Counted from the first letter of the stretch, positions 10,101-22,419 are shown. The stretch: DNA of 60,355 bases from Brachionus koreanus (GCA_016987375.1 PJRA01000555.1:529150-589504); one strand, 5' to 3'. Notes: generated from the sequence alone by a model not told the origin. Numbers and translations are program-made.

Positions 10101-12313
10101 ACTTATATGTGAACCTAAAGAAAAAATTTCAATCAGATTCAAAAATTCACAATTTCATTTTTACTATTTAATTAAATTTTTAAAACTCAAAAATCCAAGG
10201 GGTATTTTCGACCATTTTTTTAAATTTTTTTTTATGAAAATAAAACAGTCGGCAATAAAATAATTTTTTTCTGATTTTAGATTTTGTCATAGTAAAAAAA
10301 TTTCAAAAAATGTTTAAATTAGTTTTGACTAACCAAAATTAAGCTACTCCTAAAATGCGAAATTTTATCGAAATCAATAACAAGCTAGACGTGAGTTAAG
10401 AGAGTGAGAAAGAATCATCAAAAACATGAAAAATGTCCAGTTTCTCATCAAACAGTTAAAACATTTTGGTTTAAAATCTTAAATTCTAATGAGGTCTATT
10501 TATCTAGACTTATCCCCAATCCAAAGGTTTTCGAGGCAAAAATAGGAATTAAAACACACATTAGAAGATGTAAAACAACACAAAATACCATCAAAAAAGA
10601 CTCGATTTAAAGCTCTTTTTTTTTATTCATTCAATCATTTAATTCAAATTTAAATCTGAAGGAGCTTTAACTTAGTACAGATAAACAATTAGATAAAAAT
10701 TTGGTATTGTTCCCTAAAGCAAATAAGGATTTAAAATGAAAATAAAGATCCTTGTTCGGATTTGAATAAAAATTGATTAGAATTTTGAAATTTAATTTAA
10801 TTAAATGAAACTGTTTTGTGAGTTTTCAAATTTTTTTTTTTACATAAATCAGTTCAAGTATAATCTAAAAATTTAAAAATAACTTTTTTAACTATATGCA
10901 ACAAGTTAATTAAGATTATAATATATGTTTTAAAAGACAAATATAGTAACACAAAAAGATAATTACTTAGGATGAGCTATATCAACTTGCACTAGTAGCT
11001 CAGGCGGTATTTCGTAAAAATCGGGTTCTTTCCCATCTACTTGTAACACTAGAGGCAACACATCAAATTCAGTTCGTTTTCCTCTCCAGCCCAATTTTTC
11101 ACAAATCTTAAAAAATTAAGTTTTGTAAGAGTAAAAAATAAAAAAACCAGAATTTACCTTGGTAAAACCTATCTGAGATTTGTCTCCTATGGTTTCACTA
11201 TCATTTAATTCATATCCAGCATAATTAATTAATTGAGTATTCCATATTTTAAAATCATGTTTGTTCTTTATCCTTTGTCTAAAAACTGTAATTGCTGATC
11301 TAATATTTCCATCATTAGTTGCATATCTTAAATGTTCGCATAGCATATCAAACATTTCTTTAGTGGTTGTACAATGTCGACCATCAAATAGTTTCATTTT
11401 TGACCAGTTAATTCTTCCGATGCATCGGGCTGCGTTTCTCCAAGCATTCTTGCAAGCAAACTCCAATTCATTGTGTGTTAAATCATATCTTTTGTATTTG
11501 GAAAAATATTTCTCCGACTGTTCTATTCTATCTCGGTGAAAACTTGAACCTTTCCTATTTAAAATATTGAAACAAATTAAACTATTCTTTTAAATGCTTT
11601 TATTGGAAAGTCTAAGCTAGATGACTTTAGATGCACAAATAAGCTCAGTTGAAACTTTATTTAGGACATAAAATTTTTGAATTCAAATTTCAAAATTTAG
11701 ATGTATAAATCCATTTTTTGTTTTGAATTTATTTCAAAAATATTCGTTAATATTAAGAAGCAAAAAAATGAAAAAAAATTTCAAAAATATTGTCAATGAG
11801 GGGTTTGGTCAAATTTCGTAAAAAAATTCTAACACAAAAATTAAAAAATTTTACATGAAATAGCAAGAATTTTATAGATACATAATTGTATAAAAATTAA
11901 CTTTAAAAAATAATTACTGATTCATAGATTGATAATATAGATTCATAAATTCAATGTTTTCTTTCTTTGCTTCATCTAAATCTTTGTGTTGGTTGATTTT
12001 TATAGTGTGACTCTTTAGTATAGAACCTTTGCAAACTTTCTGAGTACAGCCGATGCCCTATAATAATTTAATGAAAAAATTTAATTTTTTTAAAGTTTAG
12101 TTAATCCACTTTATCAGATCGATTATGCAAAGTTTCAGTAAAACTGCGATTATCACTGAAACTGTTTAAATTAAATGGACATTTTCCAGCAGTTTCTATT
12201 CTATTCTGTGAGAAAGGATCTCGGCGGGTTGATTTAGGAGAAGCTATCAAGGCCAATGGCTTAAATCTATTCAGGTTTGAGGGAATCTTTTCTGATTTAT
12301 TTTTAGAATGCAT
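4114..12313 (-). CDS. NOS: Nitric oxide synthase, copy 1 (apparently intact, 13 exons)
   Basis: NOS oxidises L-arginine to NO and citrulline using NADPH, FAD, FMN, haem and tetrahydrobiopterin. Exons read by eye, 5' to 3': 12313-12110, 12057-11918, 11554-11158, 11106-10967, 9934-9466, 9405-9211, 8768-8617, 8564-8345, 8284-8055, 8003-7816, 5189-4730, 4670-4394, 4353-4114. All junctions are GT-AG in matching phase and give 1103 residues without a stop, close to the usual 1100-1150. Oxygenase half: zinc-site Cys72-x4-Cys77, haem ligand Cys159 in ARCIGR, substrate Glu336 in WYMNTEIG, DWVWINPSMS. A basic amphipathic calmodulin-type segment begins near residue 451. Reductase half: YASQTGKSE and LGLGDTSYG (FMN), RFYSISS (FAD), GTGTGIAPFRSFWQQRQ and IYVCG (NADPH); it ends at DNRYNEDIF plus two residues. 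Most introns are 40-60 nt; the exon 10/11 intron is 2.6 kb and holds transposon debris. There is no PDZ domain. Confidence 0.93.
5190..7815 (-). other. Large NOS copy 1 intron 10 with transposon debris
   Basis: A 2.6-kb intron between the two parts of the FAD domain, where other introns of the gene are mostly near 50 nt. On the plus strand 6131-6264 encodes a SWIM zinc-finger fragment (WYCDCKVGSRTVGCCSHKA), and 6270-6600 is its probable continuation, shared with 16777-16937 in the second NOS copy. The part from about 6420 to 7440 has no counterpart in the second copy, where a LINE sits instead. No NOS exon is hidden here. Confidence 0.7.
6131..6264 (+). pseudogene. SWIM zinc-finger fragment of a DDE transposase
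   Basis: The plus-strand reading has C-x-C-x(10)-C-x-H spacing in a CDCKVGSRTVGCCSHKA context. This is the SWIM finger found in the long DDE_Tnp_4-type transposases, such as the one at 39.4-42.4 kb. No transposase core is joined to it, and stops follow. An 18-base inverted repeat (near 6066 and 6230) surrounds part of it. A decayed relic inside the NOS intron. Confidence 0.65.
8865..9065. mobile_element. MITE copy in NOS copy 1 intron 6 (left end worn)
   Basis: Inverted arms AAATTTCATTTTTC and GAAAAATGAAATTTGATC bracket about 130 bases that also contain AAATGCGCAATTGAATTTCA and its inverted counterpart. A fuller copy lies at the same intron position of the second NOS gene (19936-20164), so the insertion predates the NOS duplication. 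Confidence 0.6.
9935..10966 (-). other. NOS copy 1 intron 4 with degenerate repeat
   Basis: A 1.03-kb intron. Plus-strand 10404-10610 reads a short open stretch containing LIPNPKVFEA, repeated in the same intron of the second copy at 21610-21834. It looks like a worn mobile-element fragment; no family was identified. Confidence 0.5.
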
Positions 12314-13212
12314 TTTGTTTTATATAAAATTAGAATTTTTTGAATTTAAATAGTAATTGAAAATATGTCGAGTCATTTGAAGATCATTCGAATAGTTAAT
12401 TAACTATTTAAGAATGGTTCAAAAAATCATATCACATTTAAAGATAATTTTTTTAAAGGATTGTCATATGTTTCTTAGTCTCAAAAAAAATATTCTAGAT
12501 TAGATTATGCCATACAAAGTTTTGAAAAAAAAATGATTTTTAAATTTCTTAATTGTTGAGAAATTCTCCTAATTATTTTGAACTTTGGAACAAAAGCATA
12601 AACCAGAAAATAACTTTTCCATAATATTCGGTTCTGTGAAATTTGGTACAAAACAAACAAATAAAAGAGGAATTGATGCTAAAAATGTTTTTAACTTTTT
12701 TTTACAAAAGGTTTGTATTGGTTCTGTAAATGCAATATGGTGCAAAACTCATAGTAACATCAATAATTTAAGTCTGCTAAATATGTTCAAATCTCCACAG
12801 CATGCACTATTGTCATATTTTTCCAAATTAAAGTTGTGCTAATTTTGAAGAATTTTTACAGAATTTTCTAATCTCATTTAAAAAAAAAACAACAAACTGC
12901 TGAAAACAGAGTTTAAAATAAAAATGAATTTTTAGATGAAACTTTAAAAGATCTTTACATGAGAATGAGCCTCAAGGAAATAAGGAAAAGAGAAGTCAAT
13001 TCAAAATGTATTTTTGACGTCAGAACTTTATATAATATTAGATTTTTAAAAAAAATTAAATTTCAAAAATATTAATTTTCAGGACCAAAATATACTTTTT
13101 TTGAATAAGCTTTAATTCATTTAATTTCAAACTTTTTATTTTTGATCTAATTTTCAAAAAAATAATTTCTAAGGATAAATTTTGTCTAAAATAACGTCAT
13201 CTTATTTTTTGC
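12314..13212. promoter_or_regulatory. 5' flank of NOS copy 1 (probable promoter region)
   Basis: This region lies upstream of the NOS start codon and is duplicated, with divergence, upstream of the second copy (23248-23790). A pair of short related palindromes (TGTCGAGTCATTTGAAGATC near 12367) occurs here and again around 59.39 and 59.60 kb. No TATA box or defined motif can be assigned. A plus-strand open stretch at 12585-12842 has a related counterpart at the end of the window and may be a worn exon of another gene, but I cannot name it. Confidence 0.4.
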
Positions 13213-14480
13213 TATAGAAAGCTAATAAAAAAGCGAAAGCTTTTTTTGTTGAACTGATAAGATTAAATTGTCAAGTTCAGGATAAAAAATGAACCTAAAA
13301 GTAGATTACACTAAAAATTAATTAATATTAGGCAATAAAAAGTTAAGATAGGGAACAAACAGCCTAAATTAAAAATTAAAATAGAATTAGTATCAAAAAA
13401 AACTCTTTTTTTATTTATTAATCATCAAAAATAAAATAAAAATTATAGCTTGGTGTTTTCAATTTTAATTTTATAAAATTATTAAAAATGTTTTGTGTAG
13501 ACATTGTTCTGTACAATATAACAGTAGATGCAAGTTAGTTTGCTTCCTCTAATTAAGTTTATGTCATAACTTCGCATTTTAATCTAGAAAAAAATCCTGT
13601 GTTTTTCATTTTGATGGTGTTTAATAACAAGTTTAAGTAAGAATTGCTGAAATATTGATTATTTAAAATTTATAAATTCTATATTTTTCAAAATTTAGCA
13701 AAAAAATAAATTTAATTTAAGATATTATGCCTATTAGCTTTACTTTTATTTTCGATTTCATCAAATCGTTGTACAACCATCAAATATTGTAGCTTAAGCT
13801 CTTTGCTTTCAAATGATGATGTACTTTTTAAAATACTTTTAAATAAAAATTGAGAAATATTTATCAAATAAAGGTACAATAATCTTAATGCAAAAAACTA
13901 ATTTAAAAATGACCTAAATCAAACTTGAATAATAAATAATTACTTCTTAAATAGCTTATATTCTTTCTAATATTTGTGTAAAATTTTAGGTCAATATCTA
14001 ATTATGATCAAAAGATATTTGAAATAAACGATCATTTTACTAAATTTTAACTTTTTTCATAAAACCTTAAAATTCTGATGTTTTTTAATCATAACTCTTG
14101 CAAAAATCATCCGATAAACTTTGGCTCATTTTAACAGGATAACTTCCTTCACATAATGAAATACCATTCGAATAATAGTAAAAGCTAAATTAGTGTTAGC
14201 ATCAGAAAATTTTATGATGGTTATTGAGCTCCGAAGACAACATGGGGTAAGGGTATCTGTCACACATGGGCGTTGGACATTAAAATAAAACATAATTCAG
14301 TATAATCTTTGTAAAATTCTTAATTTCATTCTTATCAGATTTATCAATTTTTTTTTGTAATTGAAATTTCAGACTTATCCTAATCTTCTTTTCTAGCTTC
14401 TTTGAGAATTGGCTTTTAAAGTTGAAGTTGTCCATGTTTACATTGAATATCAAAATTTAATGAAGTTTTAATTAATAAAG
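13213..14480. repeat. Dispersed repeat, copy A (holds the empty transposon site)
   Basis: It is similar over most of its length to 37848-38754 plus 46774-46875. In that second copy the 8-kb transposon is inserted and about 230 bases near 13700-13930 are missing. The uninterrupted site GAAATTTC is at 14363-14370. No protein-coding potential was seen, so the family is unknown. Confidence 0.75.
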
Positions 14481-15260
14481 GGTGTTCAAAAAGTAATGAC
14501 CGTATTTTTAAAATAAAAAAAAATAATGTTCCCCTAATCAAATGAGTGAGAAATTTTATACGAATGTTACTTATCCTCTTATTTAAACAAATTAATTTTT
14601 ATTTTGTTTGATATTTTTGAATTAGGCCAATGACATTATTTAAGACCTTTTCGTAAAAATGTCCCTGGCACAATTCATTCTAAGAAAGAGTATTATACAT
14701 CATTTTATAGAGAATTTTAAAATAATTTTAAATAAAAATAAATTATTTTTAAACAATGATCCATTCAAAAGTTATGATAAAAAAACACTAAATTTTGACA
14801 TTTATTTTAATTTGCTAAAAATTCAAGTGTTTTAACATGTTTGATCATAACTTTTAAATAAAATATGATAATGGCTTTAAATTTCGTACATGAAAACTCA
14901 ATTGCCCGAAAATTAAAAAAGATAATTAAAATCATGTATTTCTAATATTTAGATAATTTAAATAATGACTTAAACTAATATTACTTAATAATAGAAATTC
15001 TAGAATTTTAAAAAATCTATCAAGTTCAAAAAATACATAAACTTTAAAATGAGCTTTTAAATTTAAGTATGGTCAATTAAATTTATTAGTTAAAAAAGCT
15101 AAATAATCATGAAGAAATAATTTTTATGTTTTTTGTTTTTTAAAAAACTAAAGACAATACTCTCCTACAGCCTGTTCTACTTTTCTTACTCTTGCCGTGA
15201 TAGAGTTAAATGCTGTATTTTTTTCATTAATTGGAACATTATTCATTGCTTTTTTTATTT
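14481..15260. other. Intergenic DNA
   Basis: AT-rich sequence with no recognisable gene. At 14484 a motif GGTGTTCAAAAAGTAATGAC resembles some mariner ends, but no partner end was found. Confidence 0.4.
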
Positions 15261-15397
15261 TGTCGACCATCAAATAGTTTGATTTTTGACCAGTTAATTC
15301 TTCCGATGCATCGAGCTGCGTTTCTCCAATCATACTTGCAAGCAAACTCCAATTCATTGTGTGTTAAATCATATCTTTTGTATTTGGAAAAATATTT
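15261..15397 (-). pseudogene. Displaced fragment of NOS exon 3 (haem-ligand region)
   Basis: The sequence matches the middle of NOS exon 3 of copy 1 (about 11375-11510), which carries the ARCIGR haem-ligand segment. It is on the same strand as the NOS genes but lies past the 3' end of the second copy, which lacks this exon. The haem Cys codon region is altered (RCIG corresponds to RCIG-like bases with a G-to-A change nearby), and both ends are cut inside the exon. The right end is fused to satellite sequence. Confidence 0.75.
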
Positions 15398-15630
15398 ATA
15401 TAACTTTGCCAATTTTTAAGCTTTTTTCGATTTTTAAAAACCAGATTCAAGCTTATTAAAAGCGTTTTCAAATGACACCTTGGTCGTTTGGATACCTTAA
15501 GTATCCTGGTCACCAGCGCCTTTGGAAGATCCTTAAAAACAGCGTTTTTTCGGAATTTTCAAAGGCGCGTATTTTTTTCTCCGTTGAGCTTTTTGACTCC
15601 GGAAAAAAAGTATGTTGTAGAGGTCGTTAG
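15398..15630. repeat. Isolated partial unit of the 336-bp satellite
   Basis: It contains CACCAGCGCCTTTGGAAGAT, AACAGCG and AGTATGTTGTAGAGG in the same order as the array at 25.7-32.4 kb, with many differences. It is cut off in the middle of the hairpin region and joins the NOS copy 2 3' end about 20 bases past the stop codon. Confidence 0.85.
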
Positions 15631-16937
15631 TTTTTTACTCAATTAGTTTATGAGTTGAAAATATCTTCGTTGTATCTATTATCTTTTTTTAAGTTAGTGA
15701 CAAATTCATCTACTTTTTGACTATTCATTTGCTCAGAAAAGATATCTTTAAGCTTTTGTTTTACTTCGTTCGCCATATGTGATATACCACACACATAAAT
15801 ATGAGCATTTTTGTTCATCACAAGTTCTCGAATTTTATTTGAATGCTGGTCAAGTTTTTCTTGAACATACTCCTTGATTGAAAAAATCTTTAAAAAAAAT
15901 ATTTATTCTAATTTAAAGCAACAAACTTTTGGGAAATGTTTGTCTCTACTAAAAGCCACATGAAATTCAGTTAGAACGTTTGTTTTTTTCAAAAATTCAA
16001 GTTCATCTCTGTACAAGAAATCTTTTTCTTTATCTCTACAACCATAAAACAGAATAAAATGGCCTAATTTTTCACCACTGGTCACTTTTTGATTATCAAT
16101 CTGTCTCTGCTGCCAAAAGCCTCTGAACGGCGCAATACCAGTTCCTGTTCCAATCATTATAATCGGTATAGACAAATCTTTTGGCAAAATAAATTTATTT
16201 GATCTTTTAGAAAAATTTAATTTAAGCTTATTTATTTAATTTTATTTAATTTTTTTTATTACTGAATTATCTCAGCTGGAATCAACATTCCAATCGGAGC
16301 ATCAGCCATGAATTTTGTACATAAGCCATAATGACTTGACTCAAATTTTGACTCGTTTTTCAAAACACCAAATGTAATATCCAGTTCCCTTTTGTTTTTC
16401 GATAAACATGAGCTGATACTGTAAAATCTTGAGCTCAAATGGGGTAAAACTGCAAGCAGCGAATCAAAATCAGGATTGACTGAAAAAAATGATTTCAATA
16501 AATCAACCAAATTGGGATAGTCTGCTTTCCATGTCTCATATGCTTTCCAGTCTGTTGCCAATTTGTTTAAATTTTCTCTGTCTTTTTCATTCAAGGCTTG
16601 TAATGCTAGAACTCTGCAGCCTTCTTGTGACAACGGCTTGGCAATGTCGAAATAATAAGTCAACGCTTGTCGAATTGACATTGCCGGATATTTTTTGTCA
16701 CTCAACCATAATTCACTAACATCTAAAAAAATATTTAAGAAAAATTTTTTTTCTAAATTTCCTTCAATGATTGCTATTTGCCAACTATTTCTTTATCATA
16801 TCATGTTTTTATTCCAAAGCTAGAAAGAGAAAAAATTCAAATTATTCTTCAAAAAACAGTAAGCATAATCTTTGAATGCTACAAAAATAGGGATTTAAAA
16901 TCAACGAAAAGAAAACCTGCTATACAACATCACCAGA

Positions 16938-17890
16938 ATAGTAGTAGTAGTAGTAGTAATAGTAAATAATACTGCGACCCTATCGGGTTAAGCTTCTTCG
17001 AAGCTATGGCAGTAAATTAGACTGTTTCCTCAGCCATTTGTCCAAGTTAATCTTGAAGTTATTAATTGATCCAGAATTGATGATGTACTGAAGAGGACTA
17101 TTCCAAACATTAACTATTCGGTTTGTCAAGAAATGATATCATTGCATACAATTTTTCGCATCTTCTCTAACAATAGACTTGTTATGTCCTCTTAAGTTGT
17201 AAGAGTGATTTCGAGAAAAATTAATACCATTTTCAAAATTGATAGTTTCATATCTATTAATAATTTTAAACAGTTGGATTAAATCGCCTCTCATCCGCCT
17301 TATTTTAAGATTAGTAAAGTTAAACATTTCCAGTTTTTTGAGCCAACATGCATTTCACCGCATTTTTCAATATTTAAATCCAACGACCAAGTAACTGACC
17401 AGCTTAAGTAAATATCTTTTTGAAGTACAAGATTGTCTTGTAAACACTTAATTACAGAAAAAACTTAAGTATCATCGGCATATTTTTCATATTTATTAAC
17501 TAAACTAATCGAAAGGTCATTTATGAATATTAAAAATACAAGTGGTCCCAAAGCTGAACCTTGAGGTACTCCACTAGTTACATCTAACCAATTAGGCATA
17601 GTTGAACCCAAAATAACACGTTGTTTTCTCTCGTGTAGAAAGTCACTTATCCAAAAGCTAATCATATCATATCAGTGAAACCATATCTCTTATATAATAA
17701 CAATCTATGTGATACTCTGTCAAATGCTTTCGAAAAATCAGTGTATATAATATCGACAGATAAACCTCTGTTAAGAGCTGATGTGATAAAATCCAGCTTA
17801 AAATCTTAAAATAAACTATTACTATTAATAATCTATTACTACCAAGTAAAACCATGAATTAATAGTCCGAAAGATTTAGAATTTTATGCT
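16938..17890 (-). mobile_element. 5'-truncated non-LTR retrotransposon (LINE) in NOS copy 2 intron 10
   Basis: The minus strand encodes reverse transcriptase pieces: DFSKAFDRVSH, SGVPQGSALGPL and YADDT, then a C-terminal GDLIQLFKIINRYE block. A 5-base tandem duplication near 17665 shifts the frame, a stop follows YADDT, and an internal part between the polymerase and C-terminal blocks is missing. The 3' end is a (TAC)n-type microsatellite at 16939-16960, as in CR1/L2-like LINEs. The equivalent intron of NOS copy 1 lacks it and instead has unrelated sequence at 6420-7440. Confidence 0.85.
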
Positions 17891-19559
17891 TCACTTACAA
17901 TTTGTCTATTTTAATTGTGTTTTATATTATTTTACTTTTATCTTATCTTTATTTAACTTATTTTTAACATGATTTCCCCAATTTTGCGGCAAAAAACTTT
18001 CGAAACATCTTACGAAATTTAACAAGTTTTCAATGATTACTGCAAATAATCATTTACAATGTGAACAACCTAGAGCAGTGTTTAAGGAGAATCAAGATGA
18101 AGATAATCTTAAATAGGTTCATATAAAGTGCATACACTATAGAACAACCAATGACATCAATTCAAAAAGTACTGGTCAACGTCCAAAACAATCATATGTA
18201 GCCCTGTTTGAATATCTAGCCCAAATTCTAGTCAGCTATATTGTGTATGGAGCATTAAAAACAAAAATCTATTGACTAAGAGATGTTTAGAACATGAAAG
18301 CATCAAGAAAAGAGTCTATAAAATATCTAAAAATATCTCAAGTCTATGTGATTATTTTTATCTTTGATCTCAGAGCATTTTAAGAAACAAAAAAATAGGA
18401 AAAAATGATCAAACTTTTATGCTTTTTTATGTGACTATTTGAAGACTAGGAGGCAAATTTAGTCATATATTTTTTTTTCAAATTTTACTTGTTGACAAAT
18501 TTTCGTCCAATACTTCCAACCTAATTATTTCATCAAAATCTGAACTGTTATTCAATCTTGATAGAATAAAGTCAACATTTTCTCTTGAATTTTGTCCAAA
18601 TATTTCAATATGATTTCCAGGCGAATAATTTATATCACAGTCTATTGATCTAAGCTTTACTCTTAAAATAGGTTCACTTGACAAAAGAATTTAAAGTAAA
18701 TGCATACAAATTGATAGTCTAAGTTACTTATTTGGTTGATGACCAACTATTTCTTTTTCAACAATCTCGAATGGTCTAAGATTTTTTTCAAAAATGCTAG
18801 ACAAATTAGTCCAAATGTTTTTAGCCATTTGTTTACTATCACTTAATGGAAATGAACGCAGTTTTAATTTTTTACCCTTAAGAAGCTTAGAATCGAAAAT
18901 TTCTTTTATTTCATTTTCAGTTATTTTAAGTTTTGTCCTAAATTCTATAATTGATTCCTGGTAAGACAAAAAAACATTATAATTTTTTTCTTAAACTTCA
19001 AATTCTTCTAAAAAATACATTTAAAGCGTTTTTTAACCAAAAGAGCATTTTTTCTTCTTCATTGTCCATTTGATCAGCTATAACCATCGGATATATCTCT
19101 TTGAGACCAAGTTTATTGAAAAATGAAATTATAAGTTTAGGAAATGCTCCAAAATTGTCTCCATAGCTTGTATCACCTAGTCCAAGTATACTAAATCTAA
19201 CTTTTGAATATTCACCATGAACAATAAAGTCATTTTTCCTTACATGAAAAAAAATAAATAAAACAATTTTTTTTCTCTTTGTAACTTATACTTATTTATA
19301 TTATTAGTATTAAATTGTATGATAAAGTCTTCTAAATTTTTTCCGTTAATTGGTGAATCGCCATTGCCTGTTGTACTTGTTATTATTAAAACTAGCTCTT
19401 CATTTATCAAATTTCTTAGATTGTAGTCGTTCAAAGTTTATTTTAAAAATTTAAAAAATGAGCTAATCTTTTAGAATTAGTCTGTAAAATAAAGAATGAA
19501 ATTAAAAAAATAATTAACTCTATTTCTCAATTTAGTTAAACCAATGCGATTATGTTGAC

Positions 19560-19935
19560 GACTTGAATTCATCCTAAGCAGCCCAGTCGCCCACATAAAA
19601 GAGAATTTTTTCTCGAAAATGACAAACTGTACTATAAAAGGTTGAAGAATGATTTATTACTTAAAATTGAACCTAAAAACTATGAAAGACATGGTAAATA
19701 AAGCTTATTTCCTTGGACATTTTGGAGTCAAAAAAATACTTAAGGATCTACAAGACAAATAGTATTGGAAAGGTATGTACAAAGACACGCAATTTCTACT
19801 ACAGAACAATGAATGATATGTATCAGACACCAAAAAGTCCATATGTGGTAACATCCTACTTTATCACTTCCAATAAGAACATATAAACAAATTTAAAGAC
19901 AAATCTTACCCTTAAATGAAATGGAAGTTTATTTG
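19560..19935 (+). mobile_element. Ty3/gypsy integrase relic in NOS copy 2 intron 6
   Basis: The plus strand, read across several frameshifts and stops, shows GHFGVKK, YWKGMYKDTQF and RHQKVHMW. These belong to the H2C2 zinc-binding N-terminal domain of Ty3/gypsy integrases. No LTR is seen. NOS copy 1 lacks it at the equivalent place, so it arrived after the duplication or was lost from copy 1. Confidence 0.65.
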
Positions 19936-20164
19936 CGCAAAGTAAAATTTTTGATCAAATTTCATTTTTAAAAAATGATCAACACATTCTAAATGCGCAA
20001 TTAAATTTCAATGCATTTTTAGAAATTACAATCTTATTTCAAAAGTCCAAAAATAAAGCTTTGAAATGTTACCAAATATCAAAAATTTGCGATGAAATTT
20101 AATTGCGCATTTAGAATGTTTTGATCATTTTTGAAAAATGAAATTTGATCAAAAATTTTACTTT
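19936..20164. mobile_element. MITE copy in NOS copy 2 intron 6 (both ends present)
   Basis: Ends GCAAAGTAAAATTTTTGATC and GATCAAAAATTTTACTTTGC are perfect inverted repeats, followed inwards by AAATTTCATTTTT arms and inverted AAATGCGCAATTAAATTTC segments. GTTTATTTG is found immediately outside both ends and may be a 9-base target duplication. It is non-coding. Confidence 0.65.
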
Positions 20165-22419
20165 GCCGTTTATTTGTATGTAGAATTATTTAAATCTTAA
20201 TTGTTGTAAAACATAATCAGGTATATCATATTTAATTAGCTCATTAATTTGTCTATTATCTATTTTATTAAAAAATGCAATTAAGAAATAGCTCACTTTG
20301 GTGTTGAATACTTTGCTGAACAATTTAAAAGTTTGATTTGAGAAATTTTCAGACTTTCCAGTTTGACTGGCGTATAAAATGGAACATTTTGGTCTAATTT
20401 TCTTTTTCTTATTGAATGATATTAAAAATGGAACCAAACTTTTCAATAAAATCTTAAATTTAATTGCCTTTCTAGCTAATCTTGGCAATTCCTTAAATAA
20501 TAAAAAATATATAAATAAAAAATTGTCATTTTTGATAAATTTCAAATTAACTTGATATTCAAAATAGGGTTTAATAATATAGTTTAGCATTTCCAAACCG
20601 AAAATTGGAGTAATATGGGCAGACATTGAAGGATTAATCCAAACCCAATCGGAAGGCGTTCCACCTCTCAATCTCATTTCGTTTTCCCAATGTTTAACAA
20701 AAGACTCGGACGCAGTATGAAGATCCACAATAGTAACTCCAGCTTTATTGAAGGAATACAATATGGCCTTGTTAGTTTCAAGCAAAACTTCATCTTTCCA
20801 AAGTGTCACATTAGCACTGGTGTCCAAGTCCAAGGCCCTAGCAATTACTTTGAGCTTGTCGTATCGATTTGGTTCGGTCAAGTCACGGCCAATCTCTGTG
20901 TTCATGTACCAACCATTGAATGCTACACAATTGAAGTAGATGCCGCCCGCATCCAAACACATTCCAGACACAGCTGGAACTGCAAACCATTTTAAGTTTA
21001 ATTCTTTAAAGTTTTCGTATCTAAAATTTAATTAGATATTAATGTGAATTATTTTTGGTTTTTTATTTGAGAAAATATTTTAATGTTATTGTGAATAAAG
21101 TTTTACTTATTTTCATTGCACTTTTTCTTTAAGTGTTTATTAGAAAGTTTGTTAATAAAATTTTTTTTTCAACTGAAACACATTTTTCAAATCTAGTTAG
21201 AACCTAAAGAAATAGCTTCTATCAGATTCAAAAATTCACAATTTCATTTTTGTATATTATTTAATTAAATTTTTAAAACTCAAAAACCCAAGGGGTATTT
21301 TCGACAATTTTTATTTACTCCGTTTTTTTAATTTTTTTTAGTGAAAATAAAATAGTCGACAATAAAATAATTTTTTTTTTGATTTTAGAATTTATCATAG
21401 AAAAAAATTTTTAAAAAAATGTTTTAATTAGATTTGACTTACCAAAATTAAGTTACTCCTAAAATGCGAAATTTTATCGAAATCAATAACAAGCTAGACG
21501 TGAGTTAAAAGAGTAGGAAAGAATCATGAAAAACATGAAAAGTGTCCCGTTTCTCATCAAACAGTTAAAATAACTTGGTTAGGACAACGTCCTGCGAAAT
21601 TAAAATAAAGTGTCTAGAACAGAAATCATTGCTATAACAAATAAGAAATTGTTCAACATCCAAAGAAAAGTTTTTAGACTTCTCCCCAATCCAAAGGTTT
21701 TCGAGGCAATTAAAAATAGGAATTTAAAACACACATTAGAAGATGAAAAACAACACAAAATACTATCAAAAAAGACTCGACTTAAAACTCTTTTTTTTTA
21801 TTCATTTAATCATTTAATTCAATTAAAAATTTAAATCTGAAGGAGCTTTAACTTAATACAGATAAACAAATAGATAAAAATACTCAATACTGAAAGAACT
21901 AGAGCTGTCTCAGACAAGAAATTGAAGACTGTAATCAACTGAACTTTGAACCTCTGACCAAACCATACTAATAAAATTATATTTATTTTTGGTAGTGTTC
22001 CCCAAAGCAAAAATGACTGAAAATGAAAATCAAGTGTCTTTGTTCGGATTGGAATAAAAATTGATTGGATTTTTGAAATTTAATTTAATTAAATGAATGT
22101 GTTTTGTGAGTTTTCAAATTTTTTTTTTTACATAAATCAGTTCAAGTATAATCATTAAATTTAAAAATAACTTTTTTATCTATATGCAATAAATAAATTT
22201 AGATTATAAAATATGCTTTAAAAGACAAATATAATAACCCAAAAAGATACTTACTTTGGATGAACGATATCAACTTGCATTAGTAGTTCAGGTGGTATTT
22301 CGTAAAAATCGGGTTCTTTCCCATCTACTTGTAGCACTAGAGGTAATACATCAAATTCAGTCCGTTTTCCTTTCCAGCCCAATTTTTCACAAATCTTAAA
22401 AAATTAAGTTTTGTAGGAG

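Noticed and set aside
14484..14510. Mariner-type end (GGTGTTCAAAAAGTAATGAC)
   Set aside because: No inverted partner end and no transposase nearby.
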